Assembly (NCBI RefSeq): GCF_900178525.1
Contig: NZ_FXDJ01000009.1
Coordinates: 124,001-188,000 of the forward strand
DNA: 64,000 nt
Origin: Massilibacteroides vaginae
GTDB lineage: Bacteria; Bacteroidota; Bacteroidia; Bacteroidales; Tannerellaceae
Direction of reading: 5' to 3'
Shown: positions 1-8,414 of the stretch, piece after piece
How positions within the stretch are numbered: the first letter of the stretch is position 1
Layout of the letters: each line of letters begins with the position of its first letter
The notes under the pieces: model-generated
Databases searched by the model: none
What the model saw: the letters and a program-made list of their open reading frames with translations, nothing else
What the model was told of the DNA's origin: nothing
Position numbers and translations under genes: made by a program

Positions 1-393
1 CTCAAAGTTTTAGATAATCAAGAAAAGTTCGTTGATAATGTAAACTTTAAGGGTTGGGTACTAACTGTAATGCGTAATATATTTATCAACAACTATCATA
101 AATTAGTACGTACTCAAACCATCGTAGACCAAAGCGTTGATTTATACAACTTAGATGTTATCAACGATTCCGGTTTTAATTCACCCGACGGAAGCTATCA
201 GATTCAGGAAATAACAAAATCCATTAACGACCTGAATGACGATTTAAGAATTCCATTTTCCATGTTTCTGAGTGGATATAAATACAACGAAATTGCAGAA
301 AAGCTGAATGTGCCTTTAGGTACAGTAAAGAGCAGGATTTTCTTTGCCCGACAGGAACTACAGAAATCATTAAAAAGTTTCCGCCCCGAATAA
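1..393 (+). CDS. ECF-type RNA polymerase sigma factor, C-terminal part (cut by window edge)
   Basis: The reading frame is open from base 1, so the gene starts outside the window; 130 residues are visible. The N-terminal visible part (NFKGWVLTVMRN) resembles the end of sigma region 2, where promoter -10 DNA is recognised and melted. The C-terminal part has a sigma-4 helix-turn-helix (YNEIAEKLNVPLGTVKSRIF) that would contact the -35 region. The linker is short, as in ECF sigma factors. No anti-sigma gene follows; a terminator lies 30 bp after the stop, so the unit ends here. The internal ATG at 70 is not the real start because homology continues upstream of it. The regulon cannot be told from this fragment. 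Confidence 0.88.
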   Translation, partial: LKVLDNQEKFVDNVNFKGWVLTVMRNIFINNYHKLVRTQTIVDQSVDLYNLDVINDSGFNSPDGSYQIQEITKSINDLNDDLRIPFSMFLSGYKYNEIAEKLNVPLGTVKSRIFFARQELQKSLKSFRPE

Positions 394-421
394 AGCAAAC
401 TAATAATTTAATAATTAGAAT

Positions 422-467
422 ATACTGAAAAGGTTCCGAGTTTATAAATTCGGGACCTTTTCAGTAT
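422..467 (+). terminator. Terminator after the sigma factor gene
   Basis: Long inverted repeat whose arms ATACTGAAAAGGTTCCGA and its near-complement end with CCTTTTCAGTAT. The U-rich part lies in the descending arm. It sits 29 bp after the sigma stop codon and could work in both directions. Confidence 0.75.
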
Positions 468-474
468 AATCACC

Positions 475-678
475 CTGTCGAAAGATCTCATACCAACTGA
501 CCATTGTCATCTTGAGCTTGTCGAAAGATCTCATACCAACTGACTATTGTCATCCTGAGCCTGTCGAAGGATCTCATACCAACTGACTATTGTCATCCTG
601 AGCCTGTCGAAGGATCTCATACCAACTAACCATTGTCATCTTGAGCTTGTCGAAAGATCTCATACCAACTGACCATTA
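475..678. repeat. 43-bp tandem repeat, about 4.6 copies
   Basis: GATCTCATACC recurs at 484, 527, 570, 613 and 656, exactly 43 bp apart. Each unit contains TGTCATCYTGAGCYTGTCGA, a sequence type I know as dispersed intergenic repeats in many Bacteroidota. Units come in two flavours, one with CTTGAGCTTGTCGAAAG and one with CCTGAGCCTGTCGAAGG, in the order A A B B A. This suggests duplication plus exchange. No coding frame is credible here. Confidence 0.9.
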
Positions 679-711
679 TTAACGAAGCTCCATGCAGAGA
701 TCTCTCCACTT

Positions 712-806
712 CGGTCGAGATGACAAGGGGAGGGAGGTCGAGAAGACAGGAAGGGAAGTCGGAATGACAAGGGAAGGAGATCGGAATGACAGGGAAGGAT
801 AGTCGG
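712..806. repeat. Degenerate ~22-bp tandem repeat (GTCGRNATGACARGG)
   Basis: GTCGAGATGACAAGG, GTCGAGAAGACAGG, GTCGGAATGACAAGG and ATCGGAATGACAGGG start at 714, 737, 758 and 780, with a partial unit at 802. Spacing is 21-23 bp. It begins next to CTCCACTTCGGTCGAGATGA, another common dispersed repeat in this phylum. The purine-rich drift makes later units hard to align. Confidence 0.7.
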
Positions 807-812
807 TGTTCG

Positions 813-837
813 TAGGGGCGAAAAATCTTTCGCCCTA
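813..837. repeat. Hairpin of dispersed type (GGGCGAAA...TTTCGCCC)
   Basis: TAGGGGCGAAA and TTTCGCCCTA form a stem with one bulged G around an AATC loop. It closes the repeat cluster that begins at 475. There is no T-run after it, so it is not an obvious terminator. Confidence 0.6.
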
Positions 838-918
838 TACCAACCGCAGCAACAATAAAAGCCCTTATTTTTCATCAAACACAACTACCTGATTATCAGA
901 CATCCAAACACACCCAAA

Positions 919-997
919 AACATAAAGGTTATTTTTCGAAAAATAAAGGATATATTTTGAAAAATAAAGGATATCTTTTTTTTCATATAGTATTACG
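919..997 (+). repeat. 21-bp phased intergenic repeat, copy 1
   Basis: ATAAAGG starts at 922, 943 and 964, exactly 21 bp apart, and the divergent fourth unit ATATAGT starts at 985, again 21 bp on. Units 2 and 3 have the AAAAATAAAGGATAT form and unit 1 the AACATAAAGGTTAT form. The upstream arm shared by copies 2, 4 and 5 is not clearly present here. The nearest genes are the sigma factor (upstream, same strand) and the DUF3078 gene 268 bp downstream. Confidence 0.9.
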
Positions 998-1201
998 AAA
1001 AACAAGGGCCAAATTGAACGCTGAATTCAACCTGAAAATTTTGTTCAAACCGGGTTTAACCAACCCCTTTTTTTGTACGCTTTATAACTTTTCGCAACCA
1101 TGCTTTTCTCTTTTGATGAAGCGCTGATTTTTTGAATAAAGCATTCCACCCCAAAAACAACTTGTTTGAACGAATAAAAAAACATGAACACAGACAAAGA
1201 A

Positions 1202-1233
1202 TGTGGTTAATACCTCTTTTTTGTCTATTTTTG
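1202..1233 (+). promoter_or_regulatory. Probable Bacteroides-type promoter for the DUF3078 gene
   Basis: The -7 box TATTTTTG is at 1226-1233 and a -33-like TGTG is at 1202-1205, with a 20-bp gap. The consensus in this phylum is TTTG-N19-21-TAnnTTTG. It lies 31 bp before the ATG at 1265. Confidence 0.65.
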
Positions 1234-1264
1234 CAATAAACACAGTAAGGATTAAAGATAACGG

Positions 1265-2830
1265 ATGATCATGATTATAAAAAAGCTTAGTTTAGGATTC
1301 GTTTTTATATTAGTGCTCACTACCTCATTAAAGGCAAACGAACAAAGCATCAACAAGTTAAACGGTGCTCTGTTTATAAATAGAGTTGAACTACCTCAAG
1401 AAGTAGATACAGCTGAATATTTAAAAATAGACAGCCTTGATTTGATACAAATCAAAGACCTCAGGACTGTTTTTGAAAAACAGAACGAAAAATATAGCAC
1501 ACCAAAAGCTCCGGGAGAGAAGTTGCTTCGTTTTCTAAAAAAAGACGAACTTCAGATATCTACAGAAGCCATGTATTGGGCGCGACTGGTGAGAGACGCT
1601 TCTTATTATGTAGACGAATACTCTACCTTTAAAGATACGATCATCGTTGATCCGATCTATTTGCCTATCATTTTCAGAGGGCATCCTTTCACGAACAAGG
1701 AGCTGACTTTTTATTCCATGGACTTTCTCAACTCAAAATTCAAAAAGCCTGATCTGTATACGTCTCAACCTATTTTTAACAACTACTTACAACGAAAGGA
1801 AAGTGGAAAAATGGCTGTTCGTTATGTTGAAGAAAAGCATCCCTCCTACATCCAATATTCACGAAGGGATTTGCCGCAAGATATTATACAGACTACTGCG
1901 ATCAAAAAAGACATATATGAAAACTTACAATTGCGGGTAGAAAGTGAAGCCGATTTTAGCGATGTTGCTCCCGTAAAGTTCATTCCGGAAAGGCGATATT
2001 GGAAATCCGGCTTTGAAAGTGCCATACAGTTTTCGCAGAATTATGTTTCTGAAAACTGGCATAAAGGGGGAAGCAGCAACCTGAACTTATTCACAAAAAA
2101 CTTACTGACGTATAATTACGCGAAAGACCGCTTGGCTGTGAACAACCTGATTGAATATAAAACAAGCATTTACAATGCCCCAAAAGACACCTTGCGTTCA
2201 TACAGAATAGGCGACGAGGTGCTCCGGTTGTATAACGATGTTGGGTTTCGCGCGTTTAACAAATGGAGTTATACTTTCTCTACAGAAATTAAGTCGCAGA
2301 TACTTAAGAATTACAAAGAGAACACGGACATAAAACAAGCAGCATTTCTGGCTCCGGTAACCACAACATTTGGTGTCGGTATGAAATATGCTTTGGACAA
2401 ACAATTTAAGAGCAACAAACACAAAAAATTGAATGTGGCGATCAATTTGGCTCCTCTTACCCTCAAATACATGTACAGTATACTGAAAGATCCGAACGAA
2501 ATAGACTTAGGCAGACATGGTTTCAAAATGGATACTGTAACCAATATGTACAAAAATTCTTTTGCCGAATTCGGTTCCAGCATAGATGCTCAGGTAAAAT
2601 TCACTTTCAACCGCAATGTTACCTGGGAGTCTCGTTTAAACTACTTTACCTCTTACGAAAATGTTAAATTAGAATACGAAAACACATTGGTAATGGCAAT
2701 CAGCCGTTTTTTCTCTACCCGTATTTATCTTAACATACGATTTGACGATTCTGCATCAACAAAAGATAAAGACTGGAAATATTTCCAAATTAATGAATTG
2801 TTAAGTTTCGGGTTTAACTACAGATGGTAA
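1265..2830 (+). CDS. DUF3078-family exported protein, probable outer-membrane beta-barrel
   Basis: Protein of 521 residues with an N-terminal signal peptide (LSLGFVFILVLTTSLKA, about residues 7-24). The C-terminal half, from about residue 260, begins NYVSENWHKGGSSNLNL and continues as alternating hydrophobic/aromatic strands ending in an aromatic-rich FGFNYRW. That end is typical of a beta-barrel terminal strand. This matches what I know of DUF3078 proteins of Bacteroidales, which have no established function. The N-terminal 230 residues show no domain I recognise. It stands alone with its own promoter; the next operon starts from a separate promoter. The family call is moderately certain; the barrel is inferred from the strand pattern. 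Confidence 0.7.
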   Translation: MIMIIKKLSLGFVFILVLTTSLKANEQSINKLNGALFINRVELPQEVDTAEYLKIDSLDLIQIKDLRTVFEKQNEKYSTPKAPGEKLLRFLKKDELQISTEAMYWARLVRDASYYVDEYSTFKDTIIVDPIYLPIIFRGHPFTNKELTFYSMDFLNSKFKKPDLYTSQPIFNNYLQRKESGKMAVRYVEEKHPSYIQYSRRDLPQDIIQTTAIKKDIYENLQLRVESEADFSDVAPVKFIPERRYWKSGFESAIQFSQNYVSENWHKGGSSNLNLFTKNLLTYNYAKDRLAVNNLIEYKTSIYNAPKDTLRSYRIGDEVLRLYNDVGFRAFNKWSYTFSTEIKSQILKNYKENTDIKQAAFLAPVTTTFGVGMKYALDKQFKSNKHKKLNVAINLAPLTLKYMYSILKDPNEIDLGRHGFKMDTVTNMYKNSFAEFGSSIDAQVKFTFNRNVTWESRLNYFTSYENVKLEYENTLVMAISRFFSTRIYLNIRFDDSASTKDKDWKYFQINELLSFGFNYRW

Positions 2831-2891
2831 TTACACATTAAATTTGATGTAATAAACTTTGTTAATCGATCATATTATCCCAAATATTGCT

Positions 2892-2899
2892 TACTTTTG
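2892..2899 (+). promoter_or_regulatory. -7 box of the rseC-rnf-galE operon
   Basis: TACTTTTG is a perfect TAnnTTTG box, 30 bp before the ATG at 2930. An in-frame ATG-less start at 2897 would lie inside this box, which argues for the 2930 start. No good TTTG -33 element is seen at the expected distance. Confidence 0.65.
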
Positions 2900-2929
2900 C
2901 CTTGGTTTTGCAATGTGGAGTTTACAAAT

Positions 2930-3346
2930 ATGGACAATACGATACATCACACAGGAATAATAGAACGCATAGACCCCGACAAGGTATATGTGAAAATCTG
3001 CCAACAATCCGCTTGCGCCGGATGTCATGCAAAATCTATGTGTAATGCGTCGGAAAGCAAAGACCGGATTATTGAAATCGAAGGCGTTTACGATTCTTTT
3101 CAGTTGAACGAAGAGGTTGAATTAAAAGGAAGAGAATCAATGGGATACTTAGCCATTTTCTATGCTTTTTTACTCCCCTTGCTTTTATTACTAACGGTTA
3201 TTATTTTTAGTTTGGAAATGAACCGGAGTGAAACAGTCAGTGCCTTAGCAGGTCTTGCTGTTTTGCCCGCTTATTATAGTGTATTATACTTTTTTAGAGA
3301 CAAATTAAAAAAGAAGTTTGTCTTTGCCATGAAAAAACTAAATTGA
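2930..3346 (+). CDS. rseC: SoxR-reducing system protein RseC family membrane protein
   Basis: Protein of 138 residues. The N-terminal half carries four cysteines in the pattern CQQSACAGCHAKSMC (about residues 22-36), the RseC/MucC signature. Two membrane segments follow (about 79-97 and 103-122) and a basic tail. In proteobacteria RseC works with Rsx/Rnf to keep SoxR reduced. In Bacteroidales it sits at the head of the rnf operon and may help insert or regulate the complex, which is inference. I chose the ATG at 2930 because the -7 box lies just upstream and homology starts at MDNTIHHTG. rnfB follows after 7 bp, so the genes are co-transcribed. Confidence 0.85.
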   Translation: MDNTIHHTGIIERIDPDKVYVKICQQSACAGCHAKSMCNASESKDRIIEIEGVYDSFQLNEEVELKGRESMGYLAIFYAFLLPLLLLLTVIIFSLEMNRSETVSALAGLAVLPAYYSVLYFFRDKLKKKFVFAMKKLN

Positions 3347-3353
3347 TTATAGT

Positions 3354-4253
3354 ATGATTTTAATCGCCATTATTTCGTTGGGAGGAATCGGTGCCGCCGG
3401 TGCTGCTCTTCTCTACGCTACATCTAAAAAATTTGAGGTTTACGAAGACCCTCGCATTTCGGAGGTGCAAGATGCTCTTCCGGCTGCCAATTGTGGGGGA
3501 TGTGGATTTCCCGGATGTGCCGGATTTGCTGCTGCTTGTGTTAAGGCCGATAGTTTAGATAGTCTGAATTGTCCGGTAGGTGGAGCCTCAGTGATGGAAA
3601 AAGTAGCCACGATATTAGGAAAAGAAACATCTAAAGCGGATCCGACAGTTGCAGTTGTACGTTGTAATGGCAATTGTGACGCGCGCCCTCAGATAAACCT
3701 ATACGACGGAGCTACTAATTGTGCTATTGCTTCCGCGCTTTACGGGGGAGAAACCGGATGTTCGTTTGGTTGTTTAGGAATGGGAGACTGTGAGGTTTCC
3801 TGTGACTTTGACGCGATACATATCAACCCGGTAACCAAACTTCCGGAAGTTATCGAAGATAAATGTACTTCGTGTGGTGCTTGCGTAAAGGCATGCCCAA
3901 AAAACATAATCGAACTAAGAAAAAGAGGTCCTAAATCACGTCGTATATTTGTAAGTTGTGTAAATCAGGACAAAGGCGGCGTGGCGCGTAAAGCCTGCTC
4001 CAATGCCTGCATCGGTTGCAGCAAATGTGAAAAAGAATGTGCGTTTGACGCTATCAAAATAGAAAATAACCTGGCGTATATTGATCCGGTGAAGTGCCGG
4101 CTATGTCGCAAATGTGTTGTAGTATGCCCAACATTGGCTATTCACGAGCTGAATTTCCCTCCTCGCAAAGAGAAGGAAGCAGAGCCTGTTGCTAAAGCAA
4201 AACTGCAACCCGAAGTAGCTGCATCAATAACAGCGGCCACACCCGAAAACTAA
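3354..4253 (+). CDS. rnfB: Rnf electron transport complex subunit B
   Basis: Protein of 299 residues, the ferredoxin-side iron-sulfur subunit of the ion-pumping ferredoxin:NAD oxidoreductase. A membrane anchor covers residues 2-22. The Fe-S domain follows with Cys47, Cys50, Cys55 and Cys73 (ANCGGCGFPGC). Several ferredoxin-type motifs come next: CTSCGACVKACP, CIGCSKCEKECA and CRLCRKCVVVCP. The roughly 25-residue tail is Ala/Glu/Lys rich. Electrons from reduced ferredoxin would enter here and pass to the membrane subunits. It is the first core gene of the B-C-D-G-E-A order usual in Bacteroidales; rnfC starts 31 bp later. No cysteine of the motifs appears to be missing. Confidence 0.96.
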   Translation: MILIAIISLGGIGAAGAALLYATSKKFEVYEDPRISEVQDALPAANCGGCGFPGCAGFAAACVKADSLDSLNCPVGGASVMEKVATILGKETSKADPTVAVVRCNGNCDARPQINLYDGATNCAIASALYGGETGCSFGCLGMGDCEVSCDFDAIHINPVTKLPEVIEDKCTSCGACVKACPKNIIELRKRGPKSRRIFVSCVNQDKGGVARKACSNACIGCSKCEKECAFDAIKIENNLAYIDPVKCRLCRKCVVVCPTLAIHELNFPPRKEKEAEPVAKAKLQPEVAASITAATPEN

Positions 4254-4284
4254 CAAGAAACAATACAAAATAAAATCTAATAGT

Positions 4285-5616
4285 ATGCTTAGGACATTTA
4301 GAATCGGAGGAATTCACCCACCCGAGAACAAATTGTCTGCCGGAAAAAAGATCGTCCGACTTGCTGTTCCAAAACAGGTCATTGTACCTTTAAGCCAACA
4401 TATCGGAGCACCGGCACAGGCAATTGTCAAAAAGGGAGACGTGGTGAAAGCAGGAACGCTGATTGCCAAGCCCTCGGGCTTCGTTTCAGCGAACATACAC
4501 TCTCCTGTCTCCGGTAAAATAAACAAAATCGACGCTGCGATAGATGCCAGTGGCTATAAACGCACTGCCATATATATTGACGTAGAAGGAGATGAATGGG
4601 AAGAATCCATTGACAAAAGCGACAAACTAATCAGAGAATGCCATTTTTCGGCCAAAGAAATTGTTGACAAAATAGCAGCAGCAGGGATTGTTGGTCTGGG
4701 TGGTGCTACTTTCCCCACACAAATAAAGCTAACCCCTCCACCGGGAAGTAAAGCGGAAATTCTTATAATCAATGCAGTAGAATGCGAACCCTATCTTACT
4801 TCCGACCATATCCTTATGTTGGAAAAGGGAGAAGAAATATTAGTAGGCGTTACTTTATTAATGAAATCCATTGACGTAAAGAAAGCTGTTATTGGTATTG
4901 AAAACAATAAGCCTGACGCGATCAAGCATTTAAAGAAATTGGCTTCTTCATTCTCCGGTATAGAAATCATGCCGCTAAAGGTACAATATCCACAGGGAGG
5001 TGAAAAACAATTGATCGATGCCGTTATGCGCAAACAGGTAAAAAGCGGCGCGCTGCCTATTTCAGCCGGTGCGGTTGTTCAAAATGTTGGCACGGCTTTT
5101 GCAGTCTACGAAGCGGTGCAGAAAAACAAGCCACTGTTTGAACGTGTGGTAACCGTAACCGGGAAAAAGCTAAGCAACCCGTCGAACTTTCTCACTCGAA
5201 TAGGTACGCCTATCCATACATTAATAGAAGAAGCGGGTGGACTCCCCGAAAATACGGGAAAGGTAATTGGCGGAGGCCCTATGATGGGGAAAGCGTTAAT
5301 CAGTCCGGACGTTCCTGTTACAAAAGGAAGCTCGGGCGTTCTTATTTTAACAAAAGAGGAATCCGTACGCAAACCAATGCAGAACTGCATTCGTTGCGCC
5401 AAGTGCGTGAATGTATGCCCGATGGGATTAAATCCCACCTTATTGATGAACGCAACGGAGTTCAAAAGCTGGGAGATGGCCGAAGCTAATTATATTGTGG
5501 ATTGCATAGAATGCGGTTCATGCAGTTTCACTTGTCCATCTAATCGTCCGTTGCTGGATCACATTCGTATGGGAAAAGGAAAAGTAATGGGTATCATTCG
5601 TGCCAGAAAGGCGTAA
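4285..5616 (+). CDS. rnfC: Rnf electron transport complex subunit C
   Basis: Protein of 443 residues, the soluble NADH/FMN-binding and Fe-S subunit on the cytoplasmic side. The N-terminal RnfC barrel-sandwich part is residues 1-90. The NADH/FMN-binding core contains GLGGATFPTQIK (about residue 133) and INAVECEPYLTSD. A SLBB-like region follows. Two [4Fe-4S] motifs close the protein: C368 (CIRCAKCVNVCP) and C407 (CIECGSCSFTCP). The E. coli homologue has a long Ala-rich extension that is absent here, as usual for Bacteroidales. rnfD starts 14 bp after the stop. Confidence 0.96.
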   Translation: MLRTFRIGGIHPPENKLSAGKKIVRLAVPKQVIVPLSQHIGAPAQAIVKKGDVVKAGTLIAKPSGFVSANIHSPVSGKINKIDAAIDASGYKRTAIYIDVEGDEWEESIDKSDKLIRECHFSAKEIVDKIAAAGIVGLGGATFPTQIKLTPPPGSKAEILIINAVECEPYLTSDHILMLEKGEEILVGVTLLMKSIDVKKAVIGIENNKPDAIKHLKKLASSFSGIEIMPLKVQYPQGGEKQLIDAVMRKQVKSGALPISAGAVVQNVGTAFAVYEAVQKNKPLFERVVTVTGKKLSNPSNFLTRIGTPIHTLIEEAGGLPENTGKVIGGGPMMGKALISPDVPVTKGSSGVLILTKEESVRKPMQNCIRCAKCVNVCPMGLNPTLLMNATEFKSWEMAEANYIVDCIECGSCSFTCPSNRPLLDHIRMGKGKVMGIIRARKA

Positions 5617-5629
5617 TTAAGGATTTGTT

Positions 5630-6589
5630 ATGGAAAATAAATTAATTATATCTCCTTCGCCGCACATACATAGCGGCGATAGTGTCAGTAAAAACATGTA
5701 TGGCGTACTGATAGCCCTGTTACCGGCGTTATTAGTTTCGCTCTATTACTTCGGACTGGGAGCGCTGATCGTTACATTGGTATCTGTATTGAGCTGTGTG
5801 CTGTTTGAGTTTCTTATTCAGAAGTTTTTAATTAAGCAACCACAGACCATATATGACGGATCAGCCGTGCTTACAGGACTACTGTTGGCATTCAATTTAC
5901 CCTCTAATCTTCCTATATGGATCATTCTGATAGGGGCATTAGCTGCCATAGGAATAGGCAAAATGTCTTTCGGTGGGTTAGGAAACAATATCTTTAATCC
6001 GGCTTTAGTAGGGCGTGTTTTCCTTTTAATCTCTTTTCCGGCACAGATGACAACCTGGCCGGTACCCGGAACCATACCGATGGATTATGTCGATGGTCAA
6101 ACGGGAGCTACTATCCTATCCTTACTTAATGAAGGAGCAACCGAACTTCCGAGTTATACCGATATGTTATTGGGAAATATGGGAGGAAGCCTTGGCGAAG
6201 TAAGTGCCATAGCTTTGCTTCTGGGATTTGCGTTTTTGCTTGTACGAAAGATTATCTCCTGGCATATCCCGGTTTCCATTATACTGACAACGTTTGTTTT
6301 CACAGGAATAATGCACTTGGTGAATCCGGCTGAGTATGTTAATCCGATCATCCACATTCTTTCCGGAGGTTTATTGCTTGGAGCCATCTTTATGGCGACC
6401 GATTATGTTACCTCTCCTATGAGTAAAAGCGGAATGCTTGTGTTTGGTATCGGAATCGGGTTATTAACGTCTGTTATCCGTCTGTTTGGAGCATATCCGG
6501 AAGGAATGTCGTTCGCAATTCTAATTATGAATGCGCTGACACCTTTAATCAACATGTATTTCAAACCTAAACATTTCGGAGGAAAGTAA
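5630..6589 (+). CDS. rnfD: Rnf electron transport complex subunit D
   Basis: Integral membrane subunit of 319 residues, related to NqrB. At least eight hydrophobic helices are visible, including residues 24-60, 78-110, 185-210 and 215-235. The TGAT motif (QTGATIL) places Thr161 at the expected position of the covalently bound FMN. FMN in this subunit and in RnfG passes electrons across the membrane while ions are moved. The gene ends one base before the rnfG ATG at 6591, so translation is probably coupled. Confidence 0.95.
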   Translation: MENKLIISPSPHIHSGDSVSKNMYGVLIALLPALLVSLYYFGLGALIVTLVSVLSCVLFEFLIQKFLIKQPQTIYDGSAVLTGLLLAFNLPSNLPIWIILIGALAAIGIGKMSFGGLGNNIFNPALVGRVFLLISFPAQMTTWPVPGTIPMDYVDGQTGATILSLLNEGATELPSYTDMLLGNMGGSLGEVSAIALLLGFAFLLVRKIISWHIPVSIILTTFVFTGIMHLVNPAEYVNPIIHILSGGLLLGAIFMATDYVTSPMSKSGMLVFGIGIGLLTSVIRLFGAYPEGMSFAILIMNALTPLINMYFKPKHFGGK

Positions 6590-6590
6590 G

Positions 6591-7226
6591 ATGGGACAGA
6601 AACTAAAATCAACACTACTGAATATGGTTTTATCGCTAACGTTAGTTTGTGCAATTACTAGCGGACTTTTAGCAGCTACATACATGTTCACCTCCGGTCC
6701 CATCGCAGAAGCGGAAGCTCTTGCGCTGAAAGAAGCGGTTAAAGAAGTATCTCCTGCATTTGACAATGACCCGATCGCCGATTCTTTTAAATTTCAGACA
6801 GAAGACGGCTACGAATTATTAATTTATCCGGCACAAAAAGAAGGTAAAAACATCGGCGCCGCTGTTGAAAGCAGTTCTAAAAATGGATTCAGCGGTCTTA
6901 TCCGTGTTATTGTAGGTTTCGACTCGGAAGGGAAAATACTAAACTATTCTGTATTGCAGCACAACGAAACCCCAGGATTAGGATCTAAAATGGAAGAATG
7001 GTTCCGCACAGATAAAAATAATCAGAATATTATCGGACGTTCATTAGCTAACGGCAATCTGAATGTAACGAAAGACGGAGGAGATGTTGATGCAATAACC
7101 GCATCAACCATCACCAGCCGTGCTTTTCTTGAATCAATAAACCGTGCGTATAGTGCTTACATAGGCATAGACGCGACAACAAGTGCTTCAGAGCAAAACG
7201 GAGAGAAAGGAGACACAAATGAATAA
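6591..7226 (+). CDS. rnfG: Rnf electron transport complex subunit G
   Basis: Protein of 211 residues with one N-terminal membrane anchor (about residues 8-30) and an extracytoplasmic FMN-binding domain. The motif DAITASTITS near the C-terminus puts Thr173 at the site of covalent FMN attachment. The conserved GLGSKM stretch lies at about residue 128. The last 8 bases overlap the rnfE start (ATGAATAA), and a strong ribosome-binding sequence (GAGAAAGGAG) for rnfE lies inside rnfG. The low-complexity tail SEQNGEKGDTNE may serve mainly to carry that signal. Confidence 0.95.
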   Translation: MGQKLKSTLLNMVLSLTLVCAITSGLLAATYMFTSGPIAEAEALALKEAVKEVSPAFDNDPIADSFKFQTEDGYELLIYPAQKEGKNIGAAVESSSKNGFSGLIRVIVGFDSEGKILNYSVLQHNETPGLGSKMEEWFRTDKNNQNIIGRSLANGNLNVTKDGGDVDAITASTITSRAFLESINRAYSAYIGIDATTSASEQNGEKGDTNE

Positions 7227-7803
7227 ACTAAAGGTTTTAACGAATGGTATCATTAAAGAGAACCCAATCTTCGTACTGCTTTTAGGAATGTGCCCTACGT
7301 TAGGTACCACTACATCGGCTGAGAACGGATTAGGTATGGGACTTGCCACCGCATTCGTATTAGTTTGCTCTAACGCTGTAATATCATTGGTAAAGGGCTA
7401 TATCCCCGATCAGGTGAGAATACCTGCTTTGATTATTATTATAGCATCCTTGGCTACTGTTGTGCAATTATTCATGAACGCTTTCCTTCCAGGATTGTAT
7501 GCAAGCCTTGGTTTGTTTATTCCCTTGATTGCGGTAAACTGTATTGTAATGGCACGTGGGGAATCTTTCGCGGCAAAAAACAAGCTGTTGCCCTCTATCC
7601 TTGATGGATTAGGTACCGGACTTGGGTTTACATTGGCTCTTACCTCTTTAGGTATCGTGCGCGAATTTCTCGGAACAGGAAGAACATTCAATTTTCCACT
7701 TTACGCCGAAGATCTCGGTTCGTTGATATTTGTTCTTGCACCGGGTGCGTTTATTGCGTTAGGTTATATGATCGCGATTGTTAACAGATTTCAAAAAGCT
7801 TAA
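7219..7803 (+). CDS. rnfE: Rnf electron transport complex subunit E
   Basis: Integral membrane protein of 194 residues with six predicted helices, paralogous to RnfA. Motifs NPIFVLLLGMCPTLGTT and NCIVMARGESFA are typical of RnfE; the central Cys residues hold the intramembrane iron-sulfur centre shared with RnfA. A longer frame opens at 7183, but the ATG at 7219 has the strong GAGAAAGGAG signal and gives the family N-terminus MNKLKVL. rnfA begins 12 bp after the stop. Confidence 0.95.
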   Translation: MNKLKVLTNGIIKENPIFVLLLGMCPTLGTTTSAENGLGMGLATAFVLVCSNAVISLVKGYIPDQVRIPALIIIIASLATVVQLFMNAFLPGLYASLGLFIPLIAVNCIVMARGESFAAKNKLLPSILDGLGTGLGFTLALTSLGIVREFLGTGRTFNFPLYAEDLGSLIFVLAPGAFIALGYMIAIVNRFQKA

Positions 7804-7815
7804 AAGACGAAGATT

Positions 7816-8388
7816 ATGGAATATATATTAATGTTTATCGCAGCTGTATTTGTGAACAACGTTGTTTTAGCGCAGTTCCTTGGGATCTGTCCGTTTCTCG
7901 GCGTTTCTAAAAAGATGGATACAGCAGTAGGTATGGGGCTTGCAGTAGTTTTCGTACTCACCGTAGCAACAGTATTTACTTATTTAATGCAGAAATTCCT
8001 GCTTGATCCGTTAGGATTGGGCTTTATGCAAACGGTAAGTTATATTTTAGTGATCGCGGCATTAGTTCAGTTGGTAGAGATTATTTTAAAGAAAGCCTCT
8101 CCTGCCCTACATCAGGCGCTGGGAGTATTTCTTCCGCTGATCTCAACAAACTGTTGTATTCTTGGGGTAGCTATTCTTGTGATACAAAAAGAGTTTAATT
8201 TATTGCAATCCATCGTATATGCTGTTTCAACAGCGATTGGTTTTGCGCTTGCTTTAGTTATCTTTGCAGGTATCAGGGAACAATTAGAGATGACAAGAAT
8301 CCCGAATGGAATGAAAGGTATTCCTATTGCTCTTATCACTGCAGGTTTATTGGCCATGGCATTTATGGGATTCTCTGGTATCGTATAA
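7816..8388 (+). CDS. rnfA: Rnf electron transport complex subunit A
   Basis: Integral membrane protein of 190 residues with six helices and a topology inverted relative to RnfE. The motifs NNVVLAQFLGICPFLGVSKK (N-terminus) and LISTNCCILGVAI (about residue 110) contain the cysteines for the intramembrane Fe-S centre. It completes the core set B-C-D-G-E-A. Only 26 bp separate it from galE, and no terminator lies between. Confidence 0.96.
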   Translation: MEYILMFIAAVFVNNVVLAQFLGICPFLGVSKKMDTAVGMGLAVVFVLTVATVFTYLMQKFLLDPLGLGFMQTVSYILVIAALVQLVEIILKKASPALHQALGVFLPLISTNCCILGVAILVIQKEFNLLQSIVYAVSTAIGFALALVIFAGIREQLEMTRIPNGMKGIPIALITAGLLAMAFMGFSGIV

Positions 8389-8414
8389 TACTTAACGATT
8401 AAATCTATAACAAG

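Noticed and set aside
475-678. CRISPR array
   Set aside because: The units are contiguous 43-bp tandem copies without unique spacers, and no cas genes are present.
660-884. Minus-strand 74-codon frame
   Set aside because: It lies wholly in tandem repeats and has a repetitive Ser/Pro/Leu translation, as expected for chance coding of repeats.
985-995. ATATAGTATTG as a -7 promoter box of the repeat element
   Set aside because: It matches TAnnTTTG with one mismatch, but copies 2 and 4 point at convergent genes with nothing to transcribe, and it fits better as the fourth 21-bp unit.
8400-8414. Separate promoter for galE
   Set aside because: Only 26 bp separate rnfA and galE and no TAnnTTTG box is present, so it is treated as part of the rnf operon.
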